In this document: positions 32,632 to 38,100 of the stretch, in pieces | Layout: every line of letters begins with the position of its first letter | Position numbering within the stretch: the first letter of the stretch is position 1 | NCBI GenBank assembly: GCA_963576565.1 | Contig: OY755039.1 | Span: 138,507,369-138,571,368 of the forward strand | DNA length: 64,000 nt | Origin: Aspidapion aeneum | Taxonomy: Eukaryota > Arthropoda > Insecta > Coleoptera > Brentidae | Reading direction: 5' to 3' | Program-made: the position numbers and the translations under genes | The notes under the pieces: generated by a model | Told to the model about the DNA's origin: nothing | Seen by the model: only the letters and a program-made list of their open reading frames with translations | The model's database searches: none

Positions 32632-35073
32632 TACAAACAACATAATTAAACCATTTATTGGATGGATTTATATATTTTATATTTTTTAAATGATTTTTTC
32701 TATTATTATTATTAGTTATGTATTTGCTTTGTCTACAAAGTTTTATACTTTATATAAGACAATAAAGCTTGATTTGATTTGATTTGATTTGATTTGGGAC
32801 GTGTAATTGAGCTTTTGCCAGGACTAGTTCTAGTTCGACTAGCAAGAATTCTCTCCGACCAGTGCAGAGATCGTATCCTCTAGAATGTTTGGATCCTGAT
32901 ACTAATGAAGCTATAAAAAGAAAACGACAAGAAAATATTCGTATATTGGAAGAGTCCTCCTAGAATTTTCATATTACTTTTTGGCAAATTGTCATTTCTC
33001 CCTAATTTTGGAGAGTCTAGAGGGGGGGTTTGGAGGTTTTTACAGCTACTTGACTATTGTATTAAAAGCTTTTGTATATGTACATTGTTCTTACCTGCAA
33101 AGTTATAAAGTTTCTTTTACAAGACAAACAAACAAAATACCTTTGAAATTCCTTAAATGGGCTTAGATACGGGTTAGTATAGTCCAATCCAACCACAAAA
33201 CCAACAGCAATCATGGGAGTTTCTTCGTTTAGGTGGTACAGAAATGAGCCACCATAGGTATTCTTATCCAGAGGCCAACCTATGGTGTGTTCTACCCTAC
33301 CAGGAACATGTTTGGAGGGGTTTACCTCCCATAGCTCTTTCAGACCTGAAAAAAATATAGGTTTCCAATTCTAACCATTTTAAATTATTTTAATATATCT
33401 TTGCTGCTCTTTATACTGACGGTGTGCCTGAATGAAGTATAGGTTACATAAAAATGGTTCCAAAAACTAATTGCAAATTTTGAATATGGACTCTTTCCTG
33501 ACTTCAGAGCCATATTCATATAAATCCTAGCTGATCCTCTTCTCGAAATTTTTGACATTTTTCTAGTTAGTCTAGGCGCTGGCTCCTGCCTGTCACGTGT
33601 GACCTAATATGTGCGCTCAGTTTGACTACTGGGCTTTGTTAAGCACCCATAGGAGTATAAAAAAAGTTTGGTCACGTGGTCGAACTCATGGTCGTTTGGC
33701 CGCCATCTATAAAAATGGCCTCCAAATTAAAAGATTTTTGTTTAAGCGTATCTCCCCACCCAGTGGTCCTATTTATTTTAAAGCTTGTATTACTTCTTTT
33801 TGAAAGGCAAACAAATTTGATCACATAACACATTTTTTGATACATTACGTAGTTTTTGAGATATAGCAAGATTATTAGTATTTCCGCTCGCAAAAGAGTT
33901 AAAATAATACCCATGCTTATTTTATTGTAGCTACAATATTATTGACATTTGTTTTTTTTTGTTACATAGAAGGCCTTATACCTTCCACACAAAAGGATAT
34001 TGACTATATGTTTTTAAAGTTCGTTTGATGGTACCCCTACACACTGCCTTAAAGAGGGTGGTTTCTGAAACTGTTCACAATATTATAGAAAAAGTGAATT
34101 TGCAGCGAAACGATGCATCCTAGCGAAAAACGATAAAATTAGTTTTTTATAGTACTTTTAATTAATTAACCACCCTCTTTAAAGCAGTCTTTAGGGGTGC
34201 CACCCATCGAACTTTAAAAACATAAAGTCAATATCCTCTTCTGTGAAAGGTTTAAAGCCTTCTATGTAACAAAAAAAACAAATGTCAATAATAATGTAGC
34301 TACAGAAAAATGAGCATGGTTATTATTTTAATTCGTTTGCGAGCAAAAATACTAATTATCTTGGTATATCTCAAAGACTACTTGATTTATTAAAAAATGT
34401 GTAATTACAAAATTTATTTACCTTTAAAAAAGAAGTATAACAAGCCTTTAAAAATTAAAATCGGATGACTGGGTAGGGAGATACGCTAAAACCAAAAAAT
34501 CTATCAATTTGGCGGCCATTTTCAAGGATGGCGGCCAAATGACCATGAGTTCAACCACGTGACTTTTTTACACACCTATGCGTGCTTAACAATGCCCCGT
34601 AGTCAAACTAAGCGCACATATTAGGTCACACGTGACAGGAGCCAGCGCCTAGACTAACTAGAAAAATGGCAAAAAATTGATAAAATTTCGAGAAGAGGAT
34701 CAGCTAGGATTTATATGAATATCGCTCTGAAGTCAGGAAAAAGTCCATATTCAAAATGTGCAATTAGTTTTTGGAACCATTTTTATGTAACCTATACTTC
34801 GTTCAGGCACACTGTGTACTGGGTCTCAGGAATTTATAAGGGAGGTAAGTGGGGGTGAGTTTTTTCTATCTCCCTAAAAACACCTGAAGCCCAAAAAAAC
34901 ATAGAATTTAACAGTATAAGAATAAATTGTAATAGAAAAGAACCTACTTACCTATGCCATAAGTCTGGTGCTCAGAGTTCTTTCTCAAGTTAAAGTTTTT
35001 GATGATTTGCTTTGATAAATGTCCATGGCAACCTTCTGCAAAAATGGTGCATTTTGCGTGGAGTTCCATACCC
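11453..35073 (-). CDS. ETFDH: ETFDH, electron transfer flavoprotein-ubiquinone oxidoreductase (3' six exons, spliced)
   Basis: ETF-QO is the inner mitochondrial membrane flavoprotein that passes electrons from reduced ETF (fatty-acid and amino-acid oxidation) through FAD and a 4Fe-4S cluster to ubiquinone. Six coding exons (35073-34952, 33345-33141, 20409-20240, 17741-17478, 14858-14637, 11616-11453) have GT/AG borders and compatible phases, and join to 381 residues plus stop. The human protein is 617 residues, so roughly the first 230 are missing. Features in order are [60 protein letters not shown] and FPGGCLVGC, then the cluster ligands: Cys in RFCPAG and three Cys in [13 protein letters not shown]. 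The protein ends [10 protein letters not shown] as in orthologues. No disabling change was seen. The five introns (1.6, 12.7, 2.5, 2.6 and 3.0 kb) hold most of the mobile elements described here. Exons upstream of 35073 were not found in the window. Confidence 0.95.
11820..12867 (+). mobile_element. Penelope-like element, degenerate copy 1
   Basis: The central part (about 12078-12760) is a broken copy of the 3' half of a Penelope-like element: [21 protein letters not shown] sequence, [14 protein letters not shown], then a GIY-YIG-like end (IPCECGK, YVG, ETKR and RVNEHLK remnants) with deletions and stops. The stretch 11876-12072 is an inverted copy of the element's 3' end, the usual Penelope arrangement with an inverted truncated partial copy. 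Outer sequences (GAAATTTCGGACTT and complement) match the mini remnant at 8.2 kb and copy 2. It lies in the last ETFDH intron. A run of C near 11983-11996 is probably a simple-repeat expansion. Confidence 0.75.
13176..14265. mobile_element. Foldback element with tandem AAAATATCGAAA-type arms
   Basis: AAGGGCGAAAAAATATCGAA at 13176 is inverted at the right end (TTCGATATTTTTTCGCCCTT, ending 14265). The left arm (about 13185-13545) is some two dozen copies of a ~16-bp unit around AAAATATCGAAA(N)CA; the shorter right arm (14137-14257) has the complementary unit. Between them is the ACCGA-rich palindrome with CCCGGGATCCTAGA, shared with 5338-6000. Long inverted terminal repeats made of short tandem units resemble Foldback-type elements. 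Reading frames over the arms ([12 protein letters not shown] repeats) are low complexity and not coding. Confidence 0.75.
14339..14621. repeat. Two small inverted repeats
   Basis: AGGAGGTTTTGAAAAAAGGA near 14340 pairs imperfectly with sequence ending CAAAACCCC near 14440. A separate hairpin at 14569-14621 has arms TACCTTCCTAGCCC and GGGCTAGGAAGGTA, the ends of the MITE at 6150-6602. Confidence 0.5.
14637..14858 (-). CDS. ETFDH: ETFDH penultimate coding exon
   Basis: Bounded by acceptor CATATTTCAG and donor GTAATG. It encodes [19 protein letters not shown], then [33 protein letters not shown] and GRFCPAG, whose Cys is the first cluster ligand. It joins in phase on both sides. Confidence 0.95.
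15121..15280 (+). pseudogene. Penelope-like reverse transcriptase fragment
   Basis: The frame reads [20 protein letters not shown], then [20 protein letters not shown] and IQTTVY, the post-catalytic RT motifs (FLDILV) of Penelope-like elements. An upstream ATG at 15096 belongs to the inverted partial copy and is not a true start. The frame is cut by the palindrome insertion right after QTTVY and resumes as [11 protein letters not shown] after it. The catalytic palm is absent. Confidence 0.8.
15281..16561. mobile_element. Mariner-like long palindromic element, copy A
   Basis: TACAGGGTGTCCCAAATTGG at the left and its complement CCAATTTGGGACACCCTGTA at the right form the ends; TA at both borders suggests the TA duplication of Tc1/mariner elements. 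Large parts of both halves are complementary, giving arms of several hundred bases. There is no transposase frame. A second copy is at 61440-62667. Flanking Penelope sequence CAAACCACTGTA is itself present in inverted form on the right side (TACAGTGGTTTG). Confidence 0.8.
16562..17210 (+). pseudogene. Penelope-like connector and GIY-YIG endonuclease fragment
   Basis: The frame reads [15 protein letters not shown] sequence, [36 protein letters not shown] and TLFSSGNTI up to a TAA at 16919-16921. It then continues in another frame as [46 protein letters not shown], stop, then [13 protein letters not shown] and [30 protein letters not shown] is the GIY-YIG motif block of Penelope endonucleases. 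Several disabling changes are present. Confidence 0.8.
17376..17450. repeat. TAAGGTAACTGATAA direct and inverted copies
   Basis: TAAGGTAACTGATAA occurs twice in tandem (17376, 17400) and once inverted (TTATCAGTTACCTTA, about 17431). It is probably the end of a small MITE into which the Penelope-like element inserted. Confidence 0.45.
17478..17741 (-). CDS. ETFDH: ETFDH coding exon (third from the 3' end)
   Basis: Acceptor TTATTTTAG precedes 17741 and donor GTTAGT follows 17478. It encodes [20 protein letters not shown], then [40 protein letters not shown] and [11 protein letters not shown], all conserved in ETF-QO. The longer minus-strand open frame reaching 17913 is intronic beyond the acceptor. 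Confidence 0.95.
18077..18613. mobile_element. Foldback MITE with AGGCTCGTTTTTATGTGACA ends
   Basis: AGGCTCGTTTTTATGTGACA at 18077 pairs with TGTCACATAAAAACGAGCCT ending at 18613. Arms continue with AATGTCGCGACTTTAGTG and complement. Near 18271 an internal AGGCTCGTTTTCATG shows a second, nested end, and ACGTGACATTGTTGTC is tandemly repeated at the right arm (18541-18600). Non-coding. Confidence 0.8.
18713..19555. repeat. 41-bp minisatellite, about 20 copies
   Basis: Tandem units of about 41 bp around GGTAGTAGTTGATTTTTTGG followed by TGGTAGAAGCTAGGGGAAGG. Units differ by 10-25 per cent and a few are truncated. G and T are strongly biased to the plus strand, so the minus-strand ETFDH pre-mRNA would contain a C/A-rich repeat. 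It lies in the intron between exons 20240-20409 and 17478-17741. Confidence 0.9.
19561..20239. other. Intronic sequence without recognised features
   Basis: AT-rich ETFDH intron sequence. I see no terminal repeats, tandem repeats or coding segments. Confidence 0.4.
20240..20409 (-). CDS. ETFDH: ETFDH coding exon (fourth from the 3' end)
   Basis: Acceptor TTTTTTAACAG precedes 20409 and donor GTATTT follows 20240. It encodes [56 protein letters not shown]. This segment carries the conserved ubiquinone/FAD-proximal loop of ETF-QO. Phases match both neighbours. Confidence 0.95.
20410..21049. other. Intronic sequence
   Basis: No gene is seen. A stretch near 20690-20720 (TAGAATAAAGGGGAGC) is inverted near 24328-24345 (GCTCCTCTTTATTCTA), so a larger inverted-repeat element may have been split by later insertions. 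Confidence 0.35.
21295..22968 (+). pseudogene. RTE-like reverse transcriptase, three frameshifts
   Basis: Motifs in order are [54 protein letters not shown], then (after a shift near 21905) [27 protein letters not shown], (shift near 22155) [11 protein letters not shown], and (shift in the A-run near 22450) [39 protein letters not shown]. The catalytic FADD is kept but the frame is broken three times, so no functional enzyme is made. Confidence 0.8.
21295..22999 (+). mobile_element. RTE-like non-LTR retrotransposon, 5'-truncated
   Basis: The element starts inside the linker before the reverse transcriptase ([13 protein letters not shown]) and lacks the endonuclease. The RT domain is followed by a C-terminal tail with GHVQRM and ends [15 protein letters not shown], then a (TAG)n 3' tail at 22975-22998. 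Short-unit 3' tails fit RTE-type LINEs; the clade assignment is tentative. It lies in the 12.7-kb ETFDH intron. Confidence 0.75.
23000..24285. other. Intronic repeat-derived sequence
   Basis: No gene is recognised. CAGTGGTTCCCAAATC near 23775 resembles the end of a hAT element, followed by a G-rich stretch (GGGGGGGCGAAAGGGG), but no matching right end was found. Confidence 0.35.
24345..24612 (+). pseudogene. BEL/Pao integrase core fragment (second Pao element)
   Basis: The frame reads [40 protein letters not shown], then after a stop [14 protein letters not shown] and further stop-broken sequence ending with LTQLCS-like. The [14 protein letters not shown] segment is the conserved end of Pao integrase cores. 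It runs directly into the tandem array of the following domain. Confidence 0.78.
24613..27801 (+). repeat. Tandem array of a 271-bp BEL/Pao integrase C-terminal unit
   Basis: About 12 head-to-tail units, each starting TTCTTAAGGAACTTAAACAA and containing the DUF5641-like coding sequence ([60 protein letters not shown]). ATG positions are 24641, 24912, 25189, 25460, 25731, 26002, 26273, 26544, 26815, 27086, 27357 and about 27598. One unit is 277 bp through a 6-bp duplication. From 25189 the array is a three-unit higher-order repeat of 813 bp whose successive copies look identical. The last two units are internally deleted or diverged. Because 271 is not divisible by 3, the frame breaks at each junction, so this is DNA-level amplification and not a repeat protein. 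Confidence 0.92.
27995..29746 (+). CDS. LINE ORF1: OTU cysteine protease, C2H2 and eight-cysteine zinc fingers, SGNH-like region
   Basis: The 583-residue protein starts with an OTU-type fold: GDGNCLFRS (Asp11, Cys14), [16 protein letters not shown] (about 69-84) and GHFDLL with His131. These are the catalytic Asp/Cys/His positions of OTU deubiquitinase-like proteases. Next is a C2H2 finger (Cys148, Cys151, His164, His169), then four Cys-x-x-Cys pairs (207/210, 230/233, 238/241, 263/266) typical of a PHD- or FYVE-like treble-clef domain, a predicted coiled coil (about 272-295), a Lys/Asn-rich linker, and a region at about 400-545 starting [12 protein letters not shown] that resembles the SGNH-hydrolase part of some CR1-group ORF1 proteins but with the nucleophile Ser replaced by His. 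A role in RNA binding or host ubiquitin handling during retrotransposition is inference. The start is the first ATG after the leader and lies just before the OTU motif. Confidence 0.85.
   Translation: MKFKRNTILGDGNCLFRSVSKFLFNSEDKHYEIRNKAVLYIDQNWNNFQNFLTNQICKNVYLQKMGTNGTYGTAIECTALSETYELNFFIYKIQNQCNDEIFNFDEPTDILHNKFSKTIHLLFSGNPDQGHFDLLNEVSNDTTAENQCQTCLKYFKNSNGLKIHIKKTHQKLKDSISQMYDSSNSTLEGNNLTFDSKQEYNSNVFKCSECKQSFIYLSNPKPGQTFGTECDLCKIIICKNCSKISNTEYKTITLKNRKMIFLCSKCTNSLQSIPKLQEEICILKGEIKTLKDSNKQSQPSLNITQKELTIANMKNNKLDKDTLLYNSKDPLTLLSKEKTISTFQRLKMKKNYQKTIPKKIDKELSLNQNSAQQHILQNYNSTPHQQPNKSNIYKTDNSPKIKIIGDHFGRGCATKLQEIMEIGKFSIESYLTPNLPISKLISRTADTYKELKSTDHLILFLNRDTEEIINNPRYLKNLLNMGKITNLIICVKKKSFYFNIIPFINQFMFQNRNISIQIINMFDFNSRYNFYKHLADRIKSNLKYNNIVLKTLTFTNFETNLFSKKTANLEEINKPTIYKSFLV
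29734..29740 (+). promoter_or_regulatory. Candidate -1 ribosomal frameshift site T TTT TTA
   Basis: In the ORF1 frame the last codons are TCT TTT TTA GTC TAA. The heptamer T TTT TTA has the X XXY YYZ form with the right phase, and a -1 shift leads into ORF2 (next codon AGT), which is open through here. ORF2 has no in-frame ATG before 29890, after its endonuclease has begun. I did not identify a strong downstream pseudoknot by eye. Confidence 0.6.
29734..32550 (+). CDS. LINE ORF2: apurinic-like endonuclease and reverse transcriptase
   Basis: The frame is open from upstream of the ORF1 stop to the TAA at 32548-32550. The endonuclease begins [14 protein letters not shown] (about 29761) and has [38 protein letters not shown] and GFSDHSY, the EEP-family active-site blocks. 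The reverse transcriptase follows: [72 protein letters not shown] and FADDTTILW. The tail with [10 protein letters not shown] and [11 protein letters not shown] fits the L2/Crack/Daphne group. No stops or missing motifs were seen. Translation starting at the first ATG (29890) would lose the first endonuclease motif, so expression by frameshift or reinitiation from ORF1 is likely. Confidence 0.88.
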   Translation, partial: FFSLNSDQLISIFYLNIQSIRNKTNQLTVLLNNLKYPGILLLTEHWLNSDEPLYLPEYVIVSKFCRTNSRGGGTIALINRYIFETLEFVTFDKYNNMLIEKEFEFTIIFSKKINLYIICLYRTPENNTNIINNFIKNLESLLYKFPSKSKILLTGDLNIDYLDKNNNITLILQYLLSSFNIKMHISSPTRTTSNSSTTIDYICTNFLDDLSYEISDPGFSDHSYIFAICPIKIDLVKKENNIKKRIFSKRNFNNFKLHCQNFQWNFINNSNDPLNDFHDNLCKIVDKSFPLQHVKNKPKRKNWITSGIRLSSKNLRFLHTLTKFYPNTDFVINYFKIYKKTYRKVIHHAKRKFYENRINNSTNFQKECWSVVNEFTNRNKLSTDINTDLLPNDLNDFYCSVAENITKKISCNVDPISYLNDINITNAFILYETNPDEIKYTLNLIKNKSSTGIDGISLNILKELPFIAIKTLSEAINHSFLLGYFPSCLKFAKIIPIYKGGDKNTPSNFRPISLLSTLSKLIEKLIKSRLELYFCENNMININQFGFQRNKNTNDAIFFFMKQLLNSINDNEHAAAIFCDISKAFDCVNHEILLKKLFIYGIRNNALSWFKSYLSNRLQFVSINNLNSNKNNIQCGVPQGSVLGPILFLIYINDLLNIKISGYFTIFADDTTILWKNKNIDVLWNNIKNDIICIKTWFESNQLSLNFSKTYVIGFKEISQQIININNNKINTTDNIKFLGLNIDENLKFQNHIHNLNKKLSSGCYCIKIITNELGKSIGRNVYFSLIESNLRYGIPFWGTCSMYLFRSVFILQKRAIRYLCNVNSRYHCKDLFIKNNILTLPCLYILETICLINKHLNYFEINQNTYSTRQVNNLTLPIPHSFLFKKSIIYNGIKLYNNLPNNIKLNNNYNIFRNKCKDFLITKAFYSINEFLDQSYN
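32599..32632. repeat. (AT)n microsatellite in the LINE 3' region
   Basis: An A-run followed by about 12 AT dinucleotides. Confidence 0.9.
32761..32794 (+). terminator. LINE polyadenylation signal and (GATTT)n tail
   Basis: AATAAA is followed after a few bases by four to five GATTT units directly abutting Pao sequence. This marks the 3' end of the LINE. Confidence 0.75.
32795..32963 (+). pseudogene. 3' end of the second BEL/Pao polyprotein
   Basis: Sequence continues the Pao frame interrupted by the [13 protein letters not shown], then after a shift [20 protein letters not shown] and [15 protein letters not shown], ending at TAG 32961-32963. It is the natural carboxy terminus that the 271-bp array units lack. 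Confidence 0.7.
33141..33345 (-). CDS. ETFDH: ETFDH coding exon (fifth from the 3' end)
   Basis: Acceptor TTTTTTTCAG precedes 33345 and donor GTATTTTG follows 33141. It encodes [67 protein letters not shown]; the split Arg codon joins the next exon across a 12.7-kb intron. Confidence 0.95.
33420..34815. mobile_element. 1.4-kb foldback element with ~650-bp arms
   Basis: The left arm begins CGGTGTGCCTGAATGAAGTA and the right arm ends with its near complement (TACTTCGTTCAGGCACACTG). Complementarity continues over landmarks such as GGCGCTGGCTCCTGCCTGTC, CACGTGTGACCTAATATGTG and GGCCGCCAT to the centre near 34110. There is no transposase frame. It lies in the 1.6-kb ETFDH intron and makes up most of it. 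Confidence 0.85.
34952..35073 (-). CDS. ETFDH: ETFDH coding exon (sixth from the 3' end; most upstream found)
   Basis: Acceptor CAATTTAAG precedes 35073 and donor GTAAGT follows 34952. It encodes [40 protein letters not shown], the conserved FAEGCHGHL block of ETF-QO. The adjacent upstream intron begins about 35 bp before the satellite array. Confidence 0.95.
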
Positions 35074-35119
35074 CTTAAATTGAAAAAAATATCTCAATAT
35101 ACAGGGTGAGTTCTAGGTA

Positions 35120-38100
35120 AAAACCCAAAATGACGTTTTTCCGAATCCTAAACCAAAATGCATTTTTTCGCATCTTCATGGCCACATGATGTCACAACTC
35201 GGTGCTTTTGTTTGTAAAATGTATAGTTTGAAAATTATGAATTTTTAAAATTTGGCTATATGAGGCTTATGTGATTATCATACCCTAAAAACCCAAAATG
35301 ACGTTTTTCCGAATCTTAAACCAAAGTGCATTTTTTTTCGCATCTCCATGGCCACATGATGTCACAACTCGGTGCTTTTGTTTGTAAAATGTATAGTTTG
35401 CAACTTATGAATTTTTAAAATTTGGCTATATGAGGCTTATGTGATTATCATACCCTAAAAACCCAAAATGACGTTTTTCCGAATCTTAAACCAAAGTGCA
35501 TTTTTTTCGCATCTCCATGGCCACATGATGTCACAACTCGGTGCTTTTGTTTGTAAAATGTATAGTTTGCAACTTATGAATTTTTAAAATTTGGCTATAT
35601 GAGGCTTATGTGATTATCATACCCTAAAAACCCAAAATGACGTTTTTCCGAATCTTAAACCAAAGTGCATTTTTTTCGCATCTCCATGGCCACATGATGT
35701 CACAACTCGGTGCTTTTGTTTGTAAAATGTATAGTTTGCAACTTATGAATTTTTAAAATTTGGCTATATGAGGCTTATGTGATTATCATACCCTAAAAAC
35801 CCAAAATGCCGTTTTTCCGAATCTTAAACCAAAGTGCATTTTTTTTCGCATCTCCATGGCCACATGATGTCACAACTCGGTGCTTTTGTTTGTAAAATGT
35901 ATAGTTTGAAAATTATGAATTTTTAAAATTTGGCTATATGAGGCTTATGTGATTATCATACCCTAAAAACCCAAAATGACGTTTTTCCGAATCTTAAACC
36001 AAAGTGCATTTTTTTTCGCATCTCCATGGCCACATGATGTCACAACTCGGTGCTTTTGTTTGTAAAATGTATAGTTTGCAACTTATGAATTTTTAAAATT
36101 TGGCTATATGAGGCTTATGTGATTATCATACCCTAAAAACCCAAAATGCCGTTTTTCCGAATCTTAAACCAAAGTGCATTTTTTTCGCATCTCCATGGCC
36201 ACATGATGTCACAACTCGGTGCTTTTGTTTGTAAAATGTATAGTTTGAAAATTATGAATTTTTAAAATTTGGCTATATGAGGCTTATGTGATTATCATAC
36301 CCTAAAAACCCAAAATGCCGTTTTTCCGAATCTTAAACCAAAGTGCATTTTTTTTCGCATCTCCATGGCCACATGATGTCACAACTCGGTGCTTTTGTTT
36401 GTAAAATGTATAGTTTGCAACTTATGAATTTTTAAAATTTGGCTATATGAGGCTTATGTGATTATCATACCCTAAAAACCCAAAATGACGTTTTTCCGAA
36501 TCTTAAACCAAAGTGCATTTTTTTCGCATCTCCATGGCCACATGATGTCACAACTCGGTGCTTTTGTTTGTAAAATGTATAGTTTGCAACTTATGAATTT
36601 TTAAAATTTGGCTATATGAGGCTTATGTGATTATCATACCCTAAAAACCCAAAATGCCGTTTTTCCGAATCTTAAACCAAAGTGCATTTTTTTTCGCATC
36701 TCCATGGCCACATGATGTCACAACTCGGTGCTTTTGTTTGTAAAATGTATAGTTTGAAAATTATGAATTTTTAAAATTTGGCTATATGAGGCTTATGTGA
36801 TTATCATACCCTAAAAACCCAAAATGACGTTTTTCCGAATCTTAAACCAAAGTGCATTTTTTTCGCATCTCCATGGCCACATGATGTCACAACTCGGTGC
36901 TTTTGTTTGTAAAATGTATAGTTTGCAACTTATGAATTTTTAAAATTTGGCTATATGAGGCTTATGTGATTATCATACCCTAAAAACCCAAAATGCCGTT
37001 TTTCCGAATCTTAAACCAAAGTGCATTTTTTTTCGCATCTCCATGGCCACATGATGTCACAACTCGGTGCTTTTGTTTGTAAAATGTATAGTTTGAAAAT
37101 TATGAATTTTTAAAATTTGGCTATATGAGGCTTATGTGATTATCATACCCTAAAAACCCAAAATGACGTTTTTCCGAATCTTAAACCAAAGTGCATTTTT
37201 TTTCGCATCTCCATGGCCACATGATGTCACAACTCGGTGCTTTTGTTTGTAAAATGTATAGTTTGCAACTTATGAATTTTTAAAATTTGGCTATATGAGG
37301 CTTATGTGATTATCATACCCTAAAAACCCAAAATGACGTTTTTCCGAATCTTAAACCAAAGTGCATTTTTTTTCGCATCTCCATGGCCACATGATGTCAT
37401 AACTCGGTGCTTTTGTTTGTAAAATGTATAGTTTGCAACTTATGAATTTTTAAAATTTGGCTATATGAGGCTTATGTGATTATCATACCCTAAAAACCCA
37501 AAATGACGTTTTTCCGAATCTTAAACCAAAGTGCATTTTTTTCGCATCTCCATGGCCACATGATGTCACAACTCGGTGCTTTTGTTTGTAAAATGTATAG
37601 TTTGCAACTTATGAATTTTTAAAATTTGGCTATATGAGGCTTATGTGATTATCATACCCTAAAAACCCAAAATGCCGTTTTTCCGAATCTTAAACCAAAG
37701 TGCATTTTTTTTCGCATCTCCATGGCCACATGATGTCACAACTCGGTGCTTTTGTTTGTAAAATGTATAGTTTGCAACTTATGAATTTTTAAAATTTGGC
37801 TATATGAGGCTTATGTGATTATCATACCCTAAAAACCCAAAATGACGTTTTTCCGAATCTTAAACCAAAGTGCATTTTTTTCGCATCTCCATGGCCACAT
37901 GATGTCACAACTCGGTGCTTTTGTTTGTAAAATGTATAGTTTGCAACTTATGAATTTTTAAAATTTGGCTATATGAGGCTTATGTGATTATCATACCCTA
38001 AAAACCCAAAATGCCGTTTTTCCGAATCTTAAACCAAAGTGCATTTTTTTTCGCATCTCCATGGCCACATGATGTCACAACTCGGTGCTTTTGTTTGTAA

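Larger units (their letters stand above)
27802..32794 (+). mobile_element. Apparently full-length CR1-group LINE (L2/Crack/Daphne-like) with OTU-bearing ORF1
   Basis: The element is about 4993 bp: a 193-bp leader, ORF1 (27995-29746), ORF2 (from about 29734 by -1 shift to 32550), an AT-rich 3' region with (AT)n at 32599-32632, AATAAA at 32761-32766 and a (GATTT)n tail. Pao sequence reading AGCCAA at the left flank continues as TGGGACGTGTAATTGAGC at the right flank, so the insertion point within a Pao integrase unit is visible to the base or nearly so. Both long frames are uninterrupted, which indicates a young insertion. Clade is inferred from the RT tail ([22 protein letters not shown]) and the short-unit 3' tail. 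Confidence 0.85.
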
